Below are positions 31,387-31,675 of a stretch of DNA of 31,675 nt, in pieces. This stretch comes from Clostridia bacterium (GTDB taxonomy: Bacteria > Bacillota > Clostridia > Oscillospirales > UBA644). Below the pieces are notes generated by a model. That model worked only from the letters and a program-made list of their open reading frames with translations, did no database searches and was not told the origin of the DNA. Positions within the stretch are counted from its first letter, which is position 1, and every line of letters begins with the position of its first letter. The position numbers were made by a program, and so were the translations under genes. Location: contig WHHJ01000018.1 of the NCBI GenBank assembly GCA_014872655.1, positions 1 to 31,675 on the forward strand, written 5' to 3'.

Positions 31387-31675
31387 ATGTTGGTTTCTGC
31401 AAAAGAGATGCTTACCAAAGCAAAACAAAATAAATATGCCGTGGGGCAATTCAATATCAACAACTTGGAATGGACCAAAGCCATTCTGCAAACCGCACAG
31501 GAACTGAACAGCCCGGTCATTCTGGGTGTTTCCGAAGGCGCGGGCAAATATATGTGCGGCTATACGACCGTGGTCGGAATGGTCAACGGTATGCTCAATG
31601 AGTTGAACATCACCGTTCCTGTTGCACTGCATTTGGATCACGGTACCTATGAAGGCGCCAAACAATGTATCGCAG
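31387..31675 (+). CDS. fba: Class II fructose-bisphosphate aldolase, 5' part
   Basis: The first 96 residues of a class II (zinc) aldolase; the gene runs off the window. MLVSAKEMLTKAKQNKYAVG with QFNINNLEW, SPVILGVSEGAGKYMCGY and VALHLDHGTYE are typical of the Firmicute FbaA type; His and Asp of LHLDHG are active-site and metal residues. The enzyme splits fructose-1,6-bisphosphate in glycolysis. GGAGGG lies about 8 bases before the ATG. It is missed if only frames closed within the window are read. Confidence 0.93.
   Translation, partial: MLVSAKEMLTKAKQNKYAVGQFNINNLEWTKAILQTAQELNSPVILGVSEGAGKYMCGYTTVVGMVNGMLNELNITVPVALHLDHGTYEGAKQCIA

Noticed and set aside
1..31675. CRISPR array, tRNA or rRNA genes
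   Set aside because: No regularly spaced repeats and no GTTCRANYC-type tRNA arm in a cloverleaf context or rRNA-like stretch were seen by eye on either strand.

Overview
The window reads as a junction between an accessory island (about 1-16,340) and a conserved chromosomal stretch (about 16,366 to the end) of a spore-forming, Gram-positive Clostridia-type bacterium. The evidence is strong AGGAGG-type ribosome binding sites, a SpoIIP sporulation protein, an LTA-synthase-type sulfatase, an EndoA/MazF-type toxin and a Mg2+ riboswitch-like leader on mgtE. A GH95 fucosidase fits a gut glycan user. Genus-level placement cannot be read safely from this sequence.

Island, left part (1-1,853). A partial minus-strand gene is followed by two minus-strand hairpin terminators. 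Then comes a 1.4-kb segment bounded by perfect 23-bp inverted repeats (405-427 and 1807-1829). The segment contains a tyrosine recombinase gene and a perfect sigma-A-type promoter (TTGACA, 17 bp, TATAAT). As drawn, that promoter points left, into the two terminators. If the segment flips, it would point right, into the 12.6-kb operon that starts 25 bp beyond the right repeat. I read this as a candidate ON/OFF promoter switch with the window in the OFF state.

Island, operon (1,854-14,426, all +, mostly overlapping or a few bases apart): XRE regulator; ImmA/IrrE-type metalloprotease with a membrane segment and a Cys-rich tail; DUF2971-like protein; RanBP2-like zinc finger/membrane/TPR-like protein; RING-like/zinc-ribbon membrane protein; lipoprotein; HEPN-like protein; YukD-like ubiquitin-fold protein ending in Ala-Gly; ThiF-type E1; an E2 (HPN motif, Cys95) fused to about six membrane helices and an FHA domain; an HtrA/trypsin-like exported protease; a JAMM protease with a membrane anchor; a second RING-like protein with DUF2628-like membrane helices; and a second JAMM protease with a membrane anchor and an extracytoplasmic LysM. 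It ends at a perfect 14-bp stem terminator. Together these form a complete candidate ubiquitin-like pathway (modifier, E1, E2, RING-type E3 candidates, two deconjugases) in which most parts are membrane-tethered. Ubiquitin-like operons are known in bacteria (for example the anti-phage Bil systems), but this membrane/cell-wall/FHA arrangement under an apparent invertible promoter is the standout of the window.

Island, right part (14,479-16,340, minus strand): a secreted Cys-rich protein, a TnpV-family protein, a small protein of mobile-element type and a small membrane protein. With the left-edge gene they suggest that the switch-plus-operon cassette sits inside a larger mobile element. No element end is visible.

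Chromosomal part: GH95 alpha-fucosidase and a HAD phosphatase (minus), galE, LTA-synthase-like sulfatase, mgtE with riboswitch-like leader, spoIIP (minus), an orphan mazF-type gene with an unusual C-terminal tail, upp, a 570-aa unknown membrane protein, and the start of a class II fructose-bisphosphate aldolase gene cut by the window end.
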